DNA of 64,000 nt from Helicobacter brantae. GTDB lineage: Bacteria > Campylobacterota > Campylobacteria > Campylobacterales > Helicobacteraceae. Positions 1 through 8,557 of this stretch are shown piece after piece. The stretch is from assembly GCF_003364205.1 (NCBI RefSeq), contig NZ_NXLV01000005.1, positions 1 through 64,000 on the forward strand. Direction: 5' to 3'. A program made the translations under genes and the position numbers. The notes below the pieces were generated by a model. It worked only from the letters and a program-made list of their open reading frames with translations. It searched no databases and was not told where the DNA came from. Positions within the stretch are counted from its first letter, which is position 1, and each line of letters begins with the position of its first letter.

Positions 1-1
1 G

Positions 2-136
2 GATGTAAGGTTTTATACAAATCTTGAAAGTTCTTTCTTTGGAAAAATCAATACCAAGTATGAGATCAATGTGGGTGTGAGATATAGCTTTGGAGAGAAG
101 GGAAGGGAGAGAATAGAAATGGGGGTTAAAAAATAA
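2..136 (+). CDS. Autotransporter, C-terminal end only (partial)
   Basis: This is the last 44 codons of a gene that begins before the window. The fragment contains SSFFGKIN and VGVRYSFGE, which closely match the end of the next gene (KSFFGKIN and AGIRYSFGE). It is therefore the final beta-strands of an outer-membrane autotransporter barrel, and the two genes are tandem paralogues 31 bases apart. A charged tail of about 15 residues follows the aromatic-rich last strand, whereas most autotransporters end at a terminal aromatic residue. The passenger domain is not visible. Confidence 0.8.
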   Translation, partial: DVRFYTNLESSFFGKINTKYEINVGVRYSFGEKGRERIEMGVKK

Positions 137-167
137 AAAAGCTATAAACAAAGGATTTGGAATTATT

Positions 168-3100
168 ATGCAAAAAGCAAAAGGAATTGTAGTTTATTCT
201 TTATTTTTCTTTTTTGAGGGTAGTTTTATTTTTTCTGAAGAGTGCGGTGTCAATGGAGTGTCTCATGCTTGTTTCAAATATAGCTCTATACCAATGGAGT
301 GGCAAAATTTACAAGATTGGAGAAGTTATCGCAAAATAGATGAAGGCTTTTTTGAAAGCCTAGAAAATCTTGATGGACAATACGCACCAAAGTCAAATCT
401 CAATATTCTTTCAATCTTAAGTCTCAACTCAACTCTTGCTTTAAAAGAGCTATGGGGCAATAATGCAATTTTTTTATTCAAATCCCAAGAGGGTGAGGGT
501 AGACTTTTTGCTGATTTCAAAAACTCTACTTTGGTAGGGAATATTGGTATGGGTGAAAATATGGATTTTTTGGAAGAGAGTGTGGCTAGTTTGACTTTTA
601 GCTCTGGCAAGATTATTGAGGTAGATTTTTTGAAAAATCACTTTGAGAGGGGCAATCACACCTTCAAAAGAAAACCCTCACAAATCATTGATGCAAAATA
701 TCAAGATGATAGAAGATGGGCTTTGATTGGTAGTATATCTAATCATTCTGGTAAAAAAGCTACGCTTACTTTCAGAGATGGGGCCAAGATGATCGGGGAT
801 TTGTATGCCAATCATTCTGAGATTTCTATCACTTTTCAAAACTTCAAAGATCCTGTCTCCAACACGATTTCTTTCCCAGTTGTTTTTGATGGTGGGATAT
901 ATAGCAGGGGAGGGAGGATTGAGCTAAGTCTTGAGAGTGGAGGGATCAAAGCTTGTCCTATTGCCTTTGGGGATTATGGTATTTTTGCAGAAAACAATGG
1001 TGTCAATAAGATCGAGTTTATAGAAAAAGAAAAACAAAGATCCCAATACCTATTTGCTACACAGATTGTTGCTCATACAACAAGCCCCAAAAACTCGCAC
1101 ACAGAAAATTTTATCATTTTCAAAAATTCACAAAGCATTGAAAACAATCTTATAAGCGTCTATGATGTGATTGCAAATTCAGGTAAAAATATAATCTCCA
1201 CCATAGATAGCGATGATACTTCAGACACAGAACTTGCTCTTTTTATCAAAAGATCACTTCTTACCTCTCATAATCCTCATGCAATAGACTATCCACAAGA
1301 TAAGATAGGTAATCAGATTATAATTGATGGAGGAGTGAAGATAGGAGAATATGTGATGAGAACCCTAGAGAGTGATGATGAGGTATTTGGGATTATGGCT
1401 TGGGGTGGGAAAAATACTATTATACTCAAAGACACAAACACTCAAGATAATCTAGATCAAACCCAAGTTTTTAGTCCAGCTAGAGGGGCGGGACATTTTG
1501 CTAATCGATTCTTGGCAACGCCTAGAATCTATGCAGGAAGAGATGGAGGGGTTGCGGGGGAGAATGAAATAGATATTGATGGGAATTTAATCTTGATGTA
1601 TTTAGAAAATCCCACAGATACAGATAGGGGTATTATTGGAGGGGAGATTATTGCTACTGATGGGGGTAAAAATACAATCCTAGTCAATGGATTGCTTGAA
1701 ATTTCTGGGTATCGCAGAAGAATTGATGACACTCTGGGTGTATCTCCTAATGATGAAATAAAGCGAGATGATAAGGAATTGTTAAGCACACTCATTGGAG
1801 TATATGGCAATGATCCATCAACGCAAAACACTCTTTTTATCAAAAATACCGATGTGGGTGGAATGTTTAATGGTTTGAGTGCTAAAGATTTGGTGCTGGG
1901 AAGTATTGTCGCTTATGGTGGAAAAAATCAAATCTCCCTATATTCCTCAATCTTTGAGGATTTCAAAGGAGTTGAGATCAAATCACTTATTGCAGGAGAT
2001 ACAGATTTTAGAGGTATCAAACACGCAGGAGGCATCAATAAATTGACGATCTATAATGGTATGGAAATCGTGATAAAAAAGATTCTCACACACTCTGGAG
2101 GGATAAATCATTTATGGATTTTGCAAGATGAGAAAATGAGTGATATTGTGCAAGTGAGTGAATTGGGGTTTGTCTATGAGGGGGGAGAAACATTTGCTTA
2201 TTTTGGCAATGGAAAAGATAAGAACACTCTAAGCAGTGCAATCAAAATCAACTTGCAATCTCAAGACAAACAAAGAAACCTAGTCCTTAATGTTATGAAA
2301 AACAAAGAGGAAGATTATGAAACCTATGGAGTAAGTCTATCAGGAGAGTTTTTTGGAGGGGTGGAGCATATAAGGGGAGCAGAAGCAAAGGGGAGTCATA
2401 TTGAGATTAATTACGCCCTAGAAGGCAATACAATCTTTGTGGGAGATATCTTAAGTGATGAGACAATTGAGCAAAATATCCTTATTGGTGATAATACTAA
2501 ATTTGCTCCAAAAAATGAAGAGACAATTTATTTTGAAACATTGTTGATTGACACACCCTCCCTCCAAGAGCCAAATCTACTCAAAAAGACTCAAGATCTT
2601 AAAAGCTCTGTAATTGACTTGGCAACAGGAGGGGATAGTTTCTCAAATATTACAAATCGCTCCAAAGCAAAGATGTTGGATATAGGAACTTTTATGATAT
2701 ACAAAAGTGGAAATTATAATCCTTTGATGAGATTTTATGTCTCTGGCAAACAGCCCCACCAAGCTGATAGAGTATCTATTGAAACCCTTAGAGGGGGAGA
2801 GTTAGGACTAGATGCCCAAATCTTTCTCCCCACCCATCTTATCGGCTATGATTTCTCAGAAGACAATGTTGTGATTTTCTCAGCCAAAAGTGGAGGGGAG
2901 GATTTACAAATCCAATCCCAAACAGCCCAGACAGGGATAGTCAGTTATGTGGCAGGGATTATCAAAGAAGGCAACACCCAAGAGGAGGGTCACTCTTATC
3001 AATGGCGACTTGGCAAAAGTCAAAATGTCATCATTAGCCCTGATTTTATCCACTTTGCAGGAGAGATTTTGGCACATAATTATTCTCTTTTTCATATCCA

Positions 3101-4058
3101 TTTTAGCTCCTCTATCCCACCAAAAGGAGGAGCAAAGAGAATGCAGGGGGTTTGGAGCAAGGTGTTTGGAGGAGAGCAAAGCAACTCATATGCTTATGCA
3201 GGGATTAAGTCCAAATATCTTGTGCTTCAAGCGGGATACGACAATGCTTTTGATACAAGAGAGGGGAGGGATTTTACAGGGTTTATGGCCTCTTATGGAG
3301 TGATGGATTCTAAATCTCAAGCATTTGAAGGAAGCTTTCTTTTTGACGCTACTTATGCTTATAGGGCTTTCTCCCATAGTGCAGAGTTTGGGGTATATAA
3401 TCTTTATTTTCACAATAGCGGATTTTATACCAATACTCTTGCCAAGCTTGGCTATCTCTCTACAAGATTTAATGGAATCAATGATAATTCGGTGAGTGCA
3501 AATCTTTCAAACTACACTCTCACACTATCTCAAGGTTTTGGCTATAAGATTGAGATAGGTAAAGCCAAAGAGTGGTTTATCACTCCTCAAGTATGTTTGG
3601 CACTAGGCTATCTTTCCCCCTCCAAGCTTAGACAAAGCTATGATGGACAAACTCTACAATCTAGTCTTAATGGCATATTGACTTTGAAAAATACTCTAGG
3701 GAGCGAGATTGGATACACGCTTAGGGGCAATAAAGCTCATTTTGATTTTAAGGTGGGGTTGGGCTATGGATTTGATTATGCTTATGCTAATGCTTTGTAT
3801 CAGATTGAGGGCGGGACTTATATCAAAAGCGTAAAGGAAGCTTCTTTTATCTCTCCAAGCCACCAGTTTAAACTCAATGCAGGGATAGATGTCAGAATTG
3901 ATGATAGGATAAATGTTTGTCTAGATGTGCAAAAGAGCTTCTTTGGAAAAATCAATACAGATTATCAAATCAGTGCAGGGATAAGATACAGCTTTGGAGA
4001 GAGGGAGACCTACAACAAAGCAAAAGAAATCTACACCAAACTCATTACTCACCAATAG
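168..4058 (+). CDS. Large VacA-type autotransporter, outer membrane
   Basis: The 1296-residue protein has a hydrophobic N-terminal signal-like segment (residues 6-22), a long passenger and a C-terminal autotransporter beta-barrel from about residue 985. The passenger carries many short rungs of the form GG-K/I-N-x-I/L-x-I/L, for example WGGKNTIIL, DGGKNTILV, YGGKNQISL, GGINKLTI and GGINHLWI, as expected for a right-handed beta-helix on the cell surface. The barrel alternates aromatic residues and ends with AGIRYSFGE plus an 18-residue polar tail. Translation starts at an ATG preceded by AAGGA. The family is Helicobacter VacA-like in architecture, but no VacA toxin region was recognised, so adhesin or cytotoxin cannot be distinguished. 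It is a tandem paralogue of the truncated gene before it. Confidence 0.88.
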   Translation: MQKAKGIVVYSLFFFFEGSFIFSEECGVNGVSHACFKYSSIPMEWQNLQDWRSYRKIDEGFFESLENLDGQYAPKSNLNILSILSLNSTLALKELWGNNAIFLFKSQEGEGRLFADFKNSTLVGNIGMGENMDFLEESVASLTFSSGKIIEVDFLKNHFERGNHTFKRKPSQIIDAKYQDDRRWALIGSISNHSGKKATLTFRDGAKMIGDLYANHSEISITFQNFKDPVSNTISFPVVFDGGIYSRGGRIELSLESGGIKACPIAFGDYGIFAENNGVNKIEFIEKEKQRSQYLFATQIVAHTTSPKNSHTENFIIFKNSQSIENNLISVYDVIANSGKNIISTIDSDDTSDTELALFIKRSLLTSHNPHAIDYPQDKIGNQIIIDGGVKIGEYVMRTLESDDEVFGIMAWGGKNTIILKDTNTQDNLDQTQVFSPARGAGHFANRFLATPRIYAGRDGGVAGENEIDIDGNLILMYLENPTDTDRGIIGGEIIATDGGKNTILVNGLLEISGYRRRIDDTLGVSPNDEIKRDDKELLSTLIGVYGNDPSTQNTLFIKNTDVGGMFNGLSAKDLVLGSIVAYGGKNQISLYSSIFEDFKGVEIKSLIAGDTDFRGIKHAGGINKLTIYNGMEIVIKKILTHSGGINHLWILQDEKMSDIVQVSELGFVYEGGETFAYFGNGKDKNTLSSAIKINLQSQDKQRNLVLNVMKNKEEDYETYGVSLSGEFFGGVEHIRGAEAKGSHIEINYALEGNTIFVGDILSDETIEQNILIGDNTKFAPKNEETIYFETLLIDTPSLQEPNLLKKTQDLKSSVIDLATGGDSFSNITNRSKAKMLDIGTFMIYKSGNYNPLMRFYVSGKQPHQADRVSIETLRGGELGLDAQIFLPTHLIGYDFSEDNVVIFSAKSGGEDLQIQSQTAQTGIVSYVAGIIKEGNTQEEGHSYQWRLGKSQNVIISPDFIHFAGEILAHNYSLFHIHFSSSIPPKGGAKRMQGVWSKVFGGEQSNSYAYAGIKSKYLVLQAGYDNAFDTREGRDFTGFMASYGVMDSKSQAFEGSFLFDATYAYRAFSHSAEFGVYNLYFHNSGFYTNTLAKLGYLSTRFNGINDNSVSANLSNYTLTLSQGFGYKIEIGKAKEWFITPQVCLALGYLSPSKLRQSYDGQTLQSSLNGILTLKNTLGSEIGYTLRGNKAHFDFKVGLGYGFDYAYANALYQIEGGTYIKSVKEASFISPSHQFKLNAGIDVRIDDRINVCLDVQKSFFGKINTDYQISAGIRYSFGERETYNKAKEIYTKLITHQ

Positions 4059-4084
4059 GCTTAATCATTACAAAAAGCCTTTGT
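4057..4084 (+). terminator. Possible terminator after the autotransporter
   Basis: AGGCTT and AAGCCT form a six-base-pair stem with a 12-base loop, beginning at the autotransporter stop codon and followed by TTGTT. The run of T is short, so this is only a weak rho-independent terminator candidate. Confidence 0.4.
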
Positions 4085-4125
4085 TAAAAAATCTATGAGT
4101 ATGGATTTTTGAGAGAGTAGGAGGG

Positions 4126-4899
4126 TTATCCCCTTTGCAATTCTTCTAGCTCTTCTAGGCTAAAGCCACATTTTAGCCTTGCTTCTACATTTAAGACTTT
4201 GGGGAGGGTGTAGTCATAGAGGGCTAGAATGTCTTTAAAACTTCTAGGATCCTCACTATATCTCCACCATTTATCCCCCTTACTCACATGAGTTATCTCA
4301 TCTCTAAGTATGATTTCCAAAGCCCCCAAAATCTCATCTCTTAGAGGGTGGGTGCTAGAAAAAACCTTTTGATAGACAAATGGATTGGCATCTAGCCCAC
4401 CTGCTTCCATTCCTCGATGCACCAATGCCATTCTATCAGCAAAGATTGGCGTAGCCTTCATCGCCTCAAAGAGGTTGCTATGCACCACAAAATCTCCATA
4501 CTCATACCCACTTCTTTGCAGTAATCCTCTAAGTGTGGAGAAATGCTCTATCTCCTCTTTTGCCACCTCAAGCCAGTTGAGATAAAACTCTCTAGGAAGA
4601 TTTCTGAAGCGATAGGTGGCATCAAGTGCCAAATCAATCGCACTATACTCAATGTGGGCGATAGAGTGCAAGAATGCCCCCATAGAGCTATTAGTGTTGA
4701 TAGTCTTGGGGCGTGAGATTTTGGTGGGGTGAGCGATAGTGCAGAGTGGGGCGTAAATTGGGGTAGTGATAGGGCGAATGGTGTGGGCGTGATTGAACTC
4801 TAGGCTATCAAGAGAGTTATAAAGATTCTCAAAGAGAGCAAAGCGTTGGGTAATGTCTGAGGTGTGAATCACCTCTTCAAGTTGAGCGAAAAATTCCAT
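4126..4899 (-). CDS. DUF455 ferritin-like protein
   Basis: The 257-residue protein belongs to the DUF455 ferritin-like family. Helices carry paired acidic/His metal-ligand motifs: WLEVAKEEIEHF at about residues 110-121 and ILRDEITHVSKGDKWW near residue 200. These fit a di-iron four-helix bundle related to MiaE, but the substrate is unknown. No signal peptide is present, so it is cytoplasmic. The ATG has AAAGGA upstream, located inside the preceding 28-codon reading frame. It appears to be the last gene of an operon with the heptosyltransferase and the small membrane peptide. Confidence 0.8.
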   Translation of the reverse strand: MEFFAQLEEVIHTSDITQRFALFENLYNSLDSLEFNHAHTIRPITTPIYAPLCTIAHPTKISRPKTINTNSSMGAFLHSIAHIEYSAIDLALDATYRFRNLPREFYLNWLEVAKEEIEHFSTLRGLLQRSGYEYGDFVVHSNLFEAMKATPIFADRMALVHRGMEAGGLDANPFVYQKVFSSTHPLRDEILGALEIILRDEITHVSKGDKWWRYSEDPRSFKDILALYDYTLPKVLNVEARLKCGFSLEELEELQRG

Positions 4900-4901
4900 T
4901 T

Positions 4902-4988
4902 CTAATCCTTTAATTTAGAGCGATAATAAAGCAATGCTAGGGCAATAAGAGCAAAAACTAGCACTTCATACAATAAAGTGCTATACAT
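4902..4988 (-). CDS. Probable 28-residue single-pass membrane peptide
   Basis: An ATG at 4988 opens 28 codons: MYSTLLYEV, then a hydrophobic stretch rich in L, A and I, then a positively charged end YYRSKLKD. The stretch of about 18 residues is long enough to span the membrane once. Its ATG overlaps the heptosyltransferase stop by eight bases (ATGTATAG) and has AAGGA six bases upstream. Its stop lies two bases before the DUF455 ATG, and its own end carries that gene's ribosome-binding site. This tight fit between two genes supports translation; the function is unknown. Confidence 0.6.
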   Translation of the reverse strand: MYSTLLYEVLVFALIALALLYYRSKLKD

Positions 4989-5979
4989 CAAAATCCTTTG
5001 GAAAATCTTGCAAAATCTCAAAGGCACTATTGAGCACTTCATCAGGAGTGATGAGCTTCATACATTGGTGGTGCTTGAGGGGGCATTCTCTTTTTTTGCA
5101 AGGAGAGCAAGAGAGGTGTTTATCAAAGATGATTTGAGTGTTGCTAGAGTTAAATGGCGAAGTTTCTTTGTAATCTGTGGGGCCAAAGATAGCAATCAGT
5201 GGGATTGAGAGGGCTGAGGCGATATGCATAGGCCCACTATCATTGGTGATGAAAAGATCAAGAGAGCCGATACTATCAATGAGCTGAGAGATAGTGGTTT
5301 TGCCTGTGAGGTTGTGGAAGTTTTGTGTGGGTGTAATATGCTCTAGGGCTTTTTCTATCTTACCATTGCCCTCTAGCTCCTCGCTTCCTCCATAAAGTAA
5401 GACTTCATATCCTGCCCTCAAAAGCGTGGCAATCACTTCTATGAAATACTCTTCACACCACCGCTTAGCACTCCCATACTTTGCTCCTGCACTTACCCCC
5501 ACTCTTGCCCTCTTGCCTCGTTTCTCGGGCTTGGAGTAGAGGTGGAGCTGTGGGTTTTGGGGGTGGAGTGAGAGAGGAGAGAGGAGATGAATGTATTGAA
5601 GTACTTGGTGGAGGTGCTTTTGTCTAGGGAGTGCGTGAGTGAGTAGGGGACTTCTGAGATTGCCTGCATATCCGATACGCATTTTTGAGCCACTTGCCCA
5701 TAGAAGCCACGCTGAGGGGAAGTTGTTTTGCAAAGTGATTGAGATGTCGTGAGAGCCGATAGTTTTGCCAAGCTTGTAGAGGGAGAGAAAGCGATTAAAA
5801 TCTTTTTTGCTCTCATCGACAAAAAGTCGCATATTTTCCCTCTCAAATAACCCTATGGTAACCCTAGAGCCTACAAGCGTGAAAGAAGCTTCGCGATAGG
5901 CTTCTTTGAGGGCTTCAATCATCGGCGTTGCCATCACGCCATCACCTAGCCAAGTGGGGAGTCGCACTAAGATTTTCAA
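4981..5979 (-). CDS. waaF: ADP-heptose:LPS heptosyltransferase (GT9)
   Basis: A 332-residue GT9 glycosyltransferase that adds heptose from ADP-heptose to the lipopolysaccharide inner core at the cytoplasmic face of the inner membrane. The N-terminus LVRLPTWLGDGVMATPMIEAL is the family's acceptor-side signature, and FITNDSGPMHIASAL followed by IFGPTD is the ADP-sugar binding site. The start is TTG at 5979, chosen because AAGG lies seven bases upstream and the N-terminal motif follows at once. The C-terminus has a Cys-rich segment (CSPCKKRECPLKHHQC) seen in many WaaF proteins. WaaC or WaaQ are alternatives, but WaaF fits best. Confidence 0.85.
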   Translation of the reverse strand: MKILVRLPTWLGDGVMATPMIEALKEAYREASFTLVGSRVTIGLFERENMRLFVDESKKDFNRFLSLYKLGKTIGSHDISITLQNNFPSAWLLWASGSKMRIGYAGNLRSPLLTHALPRQKHLHQVLQYIHLLSPLSLHPQNPQLHLYSKPEKRGKRARVGVSAGAKYGSAKRWCEEYFIEVIATLLRAGYEVLLYGGSEELEGNGKIEKALEHITPTQNFHNLTGKTTISQLIDSIGSLDLFITNDSGPMHIASALSIPLIAIFGPTDYKETSPFNSSNTQIIFDKHLSCSPCKKRECPLKHHQCMKLITPDEVLNSAFEILQDFPKDFDV

Positions 5980-6072
5980 AGTTTTGCCTTTATTTGTGAA
6001 ATTTTATGGGTAATTTTACTTTATAGCTTATGTAAAATTATTCAAATTATTATTTTTTATCGGAGATTGTTT

Positions 6073-7389
6073 ATGCTAATTACCCCACGCACCCTAAGTG
6101 GCTTCAAAGATAGATTACCTAGAGAATCTATTGCCAAAAATGAGTTGATTTCTAGGATTACTGAAGTGTTTGATAGTTTTGGTTTTGCTCCTATTGAAAC
6201 CCCACATTTAGAGTATGCTGAAGTTTTAATCAAGCAAGGCAGTGAGGAGATTCAAAAAGAGCTATATGCCTTCAAGGATCACGGAGGGCGTGATGTGGCA
6301 TTGAGATTTGATCTTACCGTGCCTTTGGCGAGATTTATCACCCAGCACCGACACGCACTACCCTTGCCATTCAAACGCTATGCTATTGGCAATGTTTTTA
6401 GAGGGGAGAGGGCTCAAAAGGGAAGATATAGGGAATTTACACAATGCGATTTTGACTTTATCGGATCAAAAAGCATTTCAAGTGATAGCGAGATTATCCA
6501 AGTGATTAGGGCTGTGATGAGAAGGCTTGAGGTGGGAGAGTTTGAGATTGCAATCAATCATCGTGGGGTTCTCAATGGGATTTGTGAGTATTTGGGGATA
6601 GATGATGTCAATGCGACACTAAGAATCGTAGATAAGCTAGATAAGATTGGGGTTGAGGGAGTGAAAAAGGAGCTAGGGGAGAGTTTGGGACTAGGGGGAG
6701 AGAAAGTGGAAAAACTTTTGGAGCTAATCTCACTTAGACAGAGTGGGGGAAGCAAGGAGTTTTTCTCTAAAATCGCTCACCTCAAAGACTATAACGCCAC
6801 TTTAAGCAGTGCTATTGTTGAGCTTATAGAGTTGTGCGAGATTTTGGACTATCTAGGGATAGATGAGTATAAGATCAATTTTTCTATCGCTAGAGGGCTT
6901 GGGTATTATACAGGGATTATCTATGAGACGACTTTGAGAGAGTTGCCTAGTATTGGAAGTGTGTGTTCAGGGGGGAGATATGATCGCCTTACCCAAACCT
7001 TTAGCAATGAAGAGATGAGTGGAGTGGGGGCAAGTGTTGGGCTAGATAGGTTGCTGAGTGCATTAGAAGAGCTAGGCAAACTCTCTAGTAGGGAAAGCAA
7101 AGCAGAGGTTTTGTGTGTGGCAATGGATAAAAGTCATTTACCACTATTGCACAAAATGGCTCAAAGCCTAAGAGAGCAGGGCAGGAGAGTGGAAGTCTAT
7201 CCTGAAATCACAAAGCTCAAAAAACCCTTTGCCTATGCAGACAACAAAGGACACCCCTATGTGCTTATCATCGGAGAGGAAGAGGCAAAGAGTGGAAAGC
7301 TCTCACTCAAAGATATGAATAGTGGAGAGCAGAAGATAATGAGTTTGCAAGAGGTATTGGAAGTATTGGAGAGCAGAGATGAGAGATAA
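6073..7389 (+). CDS. hisS: Histidyl-tRNA synthetase
   Basis: Charges tRNA-His with histidine in the cytoplasm. The 438-residue class II synthetase shows motif 2 (YAIGNVFRGERAQKGRYREF), the histidine-specific LGYYTGIIYE near residue 280, and motif 3 (GVGASVGLDRLL), followed by an anticodon-binding domain. A TTG six bases earlier is possible, but CGGAG lies eight bases before the ATG at 6073, so the ATG is preferred. The next gene starts inside its last eleven bases, indicating an operon. Confidence 0.95.
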   Translation: MLITPRTLSGFKDRLPRESIAKNELISRITEVFDSFGFAPIETPHLEYAEVLIKQGSEEIQKELYAFKDHGGRDVALRFDLTVPLARFITQHRHALPLPFKRYAIGNVFRGERAQKGRYREFTQCDFDFIGSKSISSDSEIIQVIRAVMRRLEVGEFEIAINHRGVLNGICEYLGIDDVNATLRIVDKLDKIGVEGVKKELGESLGLGGEKVEKLLELISLRQSGGSKEFFSKIAHLKDYNATLSSAIVELIELCEILDYLGIDEYKINFSIARGLGYYTGIIYETTLRELPSIGSVCSGGRYDRLTQTFSNEEMSGVGASVGLDRLLSALEELGKLSSRESKAEVLCVAMDKSHLPLLHKMAQSLREQGRRVEVYPEITKLKKPFAYADNKGHPYVLIIGEEEAKSGKLSLKDMNSGEQKIMSLQEVLEVLESRDER

Positions 7390-8101
7390 TGACAAAAAGA
7401 AAGTCGCTCTTTTTATCGATAGTGAGAATATCAGCTACAAAAGAGTTGATGAGATTATGCAAAAGCTCCTTGATTTTGGGGAGGTGTGTATCAAAAAAGC
7501 TTATGGGGATTGGAGAAAAGAGAATATGCGAGGGTGGGATGAAATCCTCTCAAAATACTCAATCGAGCCTATCCATATCATCACGGGAAATGTCAGCAAA
7601 AGCAATTCTAGTGATATAAAAATCGCTATTGATGTGATGAATGTGCTTTATGGAGGGAGTATGAATTGTATTGCATTAGTTACAAGTGATAGCGATTTTG
7701 CTCCACTAGCTCAAGAGATACGCACAAGGGGGATTCAGGCTATTGGCTTTGGAGAGGGGAAGAGTAGAGATGATTTGAGAAATGCCTTTACAAGCTTTGA
7801 GGAAGTGGGCAAACAAGAAGTCAAAGAGGATTTGAGCAATAATCGCTATCTTATCAATCTCCTCAAAAATGCCGTAGAATCCACAATGGATGATGAGGGC
7901 AAGTCTATGGTTTCGCGTGTGGGATTGTGGCTTAAAGAACATTATTTCAAAACCGCTTCTTCTTATGGGAGAGATACTTGGGGAGAAGTATTTAGAGCTT
8001 TGGAAGATGTGTTTGAAATCTCTTATGGGGGCAAGGGGGATAAAGTGATGTATGTAGAATATCGCCCCAAAAAACCCCATCGTCGCTATTTGCGACGCTA
8101 G
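7379..8101 (+). CDS. NYN-domain nuclease with OST-HTH domain
   Basis: The 240-residue protein has an N-terminal NYN (PIN-like) domain: ALFIDSENIS, then DIKIAIDVMNVLYG and ALVTSDSDFAPLA, which place the conserved acidic residues of a metal-dependent ribonuclease. Residues from about 155 onward, including VESTMDDEGKSMVSRVG and the following GRDTWGEVF, look like an OST-HTH/LOTUS RNA-binding domain. This is the LabA/DUF88-like architecture, with a likely but unproven RNA-processing role. The ATG has GGAG seven bases upstream and overlaps the end of hisS by eleven bases. Downstream it converges on the DedA-type gene with four bases between. Confidence 0.8.
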   Translation: MRDNDKKKVALFIDSENISYKRVDEIMQKLLDFGEVCIKKAYGDWRKENMRGWDEILSKYSIEPIHIITGNVSKSNSSDIKIAIDVMNVLYGGSMNCIALVTSDSDFAPLAQEIRTRGIQAIGFGEGKSRDDLRNAFTSFEEVGKQEVKEDLSNNRYLINLLKNAVESTMDDEGKSMVSRVGLWLKEHYFKTASSYGRDTWGEVFRALEDVFEISYGGKGDKVMYVEYRPKKPHRRYLRR

Positions 8102-8105
8102 GGGA

Positions 8106-8555
8106 TTACAACCAATGAATATACTTCATCACACTATCAGCAAAAAAGATAATAAGTGCATAACGCAGAGTTTTGCCTAAAGCGATGAAGAAAATACAGC
8201 GATAGATATTGAACTTTGCAAGTCCCAAAGCAAGAGTGAAAATATCGCCAAAGACAGGCAGGAAAGAAAAGAAAGAGAGCAAATCGCCGTGTTTGTGGCT
8301 CTTTTGTCTAAAATATCTCACTTTTCTCTCATCAATCTTTGAAAACTTCTCTAATACTTTTGTCAATCCAAAATATCCAAGTGCATAGGTTGTTATGCTT
8401 CCTAGCACATTGCCGATACTTGCGACAATGAGGATAAGATAGGGGTTGTATTTTAGGGCAATAAATGTGGCGACAACAGCTTCAGAGGGTAGGGGAAGAA
8501 TCGTGCTTGAAGCAAATGTGGCTAGAAAAAGTCCAAGTAGCCCATACTCTTCCAT
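8106..8555 (-). CDS. DedA/YqaA-type inner-membrane protein
   Basis: A 149-residue integral membrane protein with about four hydrophobic segments. The N-terminal region ATFASSTILPLPSEAVV and the later SFLPVFGDIFTLALGLAKF match the re-entrant loop motifs of the YqaA branch of the DedA/VTT family, proposed lipid or small-solute transporters. It is shorter than classical DedA (about 200 residues), which is normal for YqaA. It starts two bases after alr ends on the same strand, suggesting co-transcription. Confidence 0.8.
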   Translation of the reverse strand: MEEYGLLGLFLATFASSTILPLPSEAVVATFIALKYNPYLILIVASIGNVLGSITTYALGYFGLTKVLEKFSKIDERKVRYFRQKSHKHGDLLSFFSFLPVFGDIFTLALGLAKFNIYRCIFFIALGKTLRYALIIFFADSVMKYIHWL

Positions 8556-8557
8556 TG

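Noticed and set aside
1529-1843. Antisense reading frame inside the autotransporter passenger
   Set aside because: It is a shadow of the repetitive Gly-rich coding sequence, with Ser/Pro/Ile-rich nonsense composition and no ribosome-binding site.
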